Origin: an uncultured Prevotella sp.
GTDB lineage: Bacteria; Bacteroidota; Bacteroidia; Bacteroidales; Bacteroidaceae
Length of the DNA: 7,208 nucleotides
Reading direction: 5' to 3'
NCBI GenBank assembly: GCA_900770515.1
Contig: CAAHDP010000238.1
Location: forward strand, 1 to 7,208
The position numbers were made by a program, and so were the translations under genes. The notes below the pieces were generated by a model. That model saw only the letters and a program-made list of their open reading frames with translations, was not told the origin of the DNA and searched no databases. Below are positions 7,154 to 7,208 of the stretch, one piece after another (the first letter of the stretch is position 1; each line of letters begins with the position of its first letter).

Positions 7154-7161
7154 CAAAATTA
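7154..7161 (-). promoter_or_regulatory. Candidate Bacteroidota -7 promoter box
   Basis: On the minus strand the bases read TAATTTTG, an exact fit to the Bacteroidota -7 consensus TAnnTTTG, just downstream of a T-rich stretch. No good TTTG is found 19-21 nt further upstream, so the -33 element is weak or absent. If used, it would give an untranslated leader of about 200 nt before the methyltransferase gene. Confidence 0.4.
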
Positions 7162-7208
7162 CGAAAAATGTTCTTAAAACGTTTCATTTCTTATGAAAAT
7201 CGCATAAG

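Larger units (their letters stand above)
6943..7208 (-). other. Non-coding leader/upstream region of the operon
   Basis: The 266 nt before the methyltransferase start hold no credible gene on either strand; the few start codons open frames of only a handful of codons. Contents are a candidate promoter box at 7154-7161, an inverted repeat at 7013-7029 with an extra half-site at 6996-7001, a 12-bp AT-rich palindrome at 6987-6998, a short inverted repeat at 7043-7060 (TAACAA/TTGTTA), a short direct repeat of CTGCGTC (7095-7101 and 7106-7112) and a 6-bp-arm inverted repeat at the very end (7190-7208). No gene end is visible upstream within the window. Confidence 0.6.

Noticed and set aside
7190..7208. 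Terminator of an upstream gene at the right edge
   Set aside because: A CTTATG/CATAAG inverted repeat is present, but its arms are only 6 bp and AT-rich, there is no clear T-tract, and no gene end is visible.

Overview
The window looks like a piece of a Bacteroidota chromosome (Bacteroides/Prevotella-like). Start codons have A-rich upstream sequence with no clear Shine-Dalgarno, the one good promoter box is of the Bacteroidota -7 type (TAnnTTTG), GC is moderate, and the proteins read like gut Bacteroidales members of their families. The genus is an inference.

Everything coding lies on the minus strand and reads right to left as one tight gene cluster. At 7208-6943 is a non-coding leader with a candidate promoter and short inverted repeats. 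Then come (1) a 909-residue MmeI-like N6-adenine DNA methyltransferase (6942-4213); (2) after a 100-nt gap filled by two matching palindromes, a YhcG/DUF1016 PD-(D/E)xK nuclease (4112-2901); (3) an SF2 DEAD/DEAH helicase (2920-875), overlapping the nuclease gene by 20 nt; (4) an 89-residue small protein (872-603), 2 nt after the helicase; (5) the N-terminal 198 residues of a GIY-YIG nuclease (594-1), 8 nt further on and cut by the window edge.

I read this as a restriction-modification-type defence locus in which recognition and modification, DNA translocation and cleavage are on separate polypeptides, with two nucleases of unrelated folds. The methyltransferase keeps the MmeI catalytic, target-recognition and C-terminal regions, but I cannot find the ExK nuclease signature in its N-terminus. 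This fits cleavage being supplied by partners.

The most striking point is the 89-residue protein. Its N-terminus shares an ungapped ELxELFxDPLLD-type motif, at identical residue positions, with the GIY-YIG protein. Its C-terminal half shares an ungapped W/AH/G/PS/D/K/K/A module with the extreme C-terminus of the helicase. It therefore looks like an adapter between motor and nuclease. A low-GC segment (about 36% against about 48% in the catalytic region) coincides with the methyltransferase target-recognition region, suggesting specificity exchange. I do not recognise a named defence system with this exact five-gene layout, but I could not search for one.
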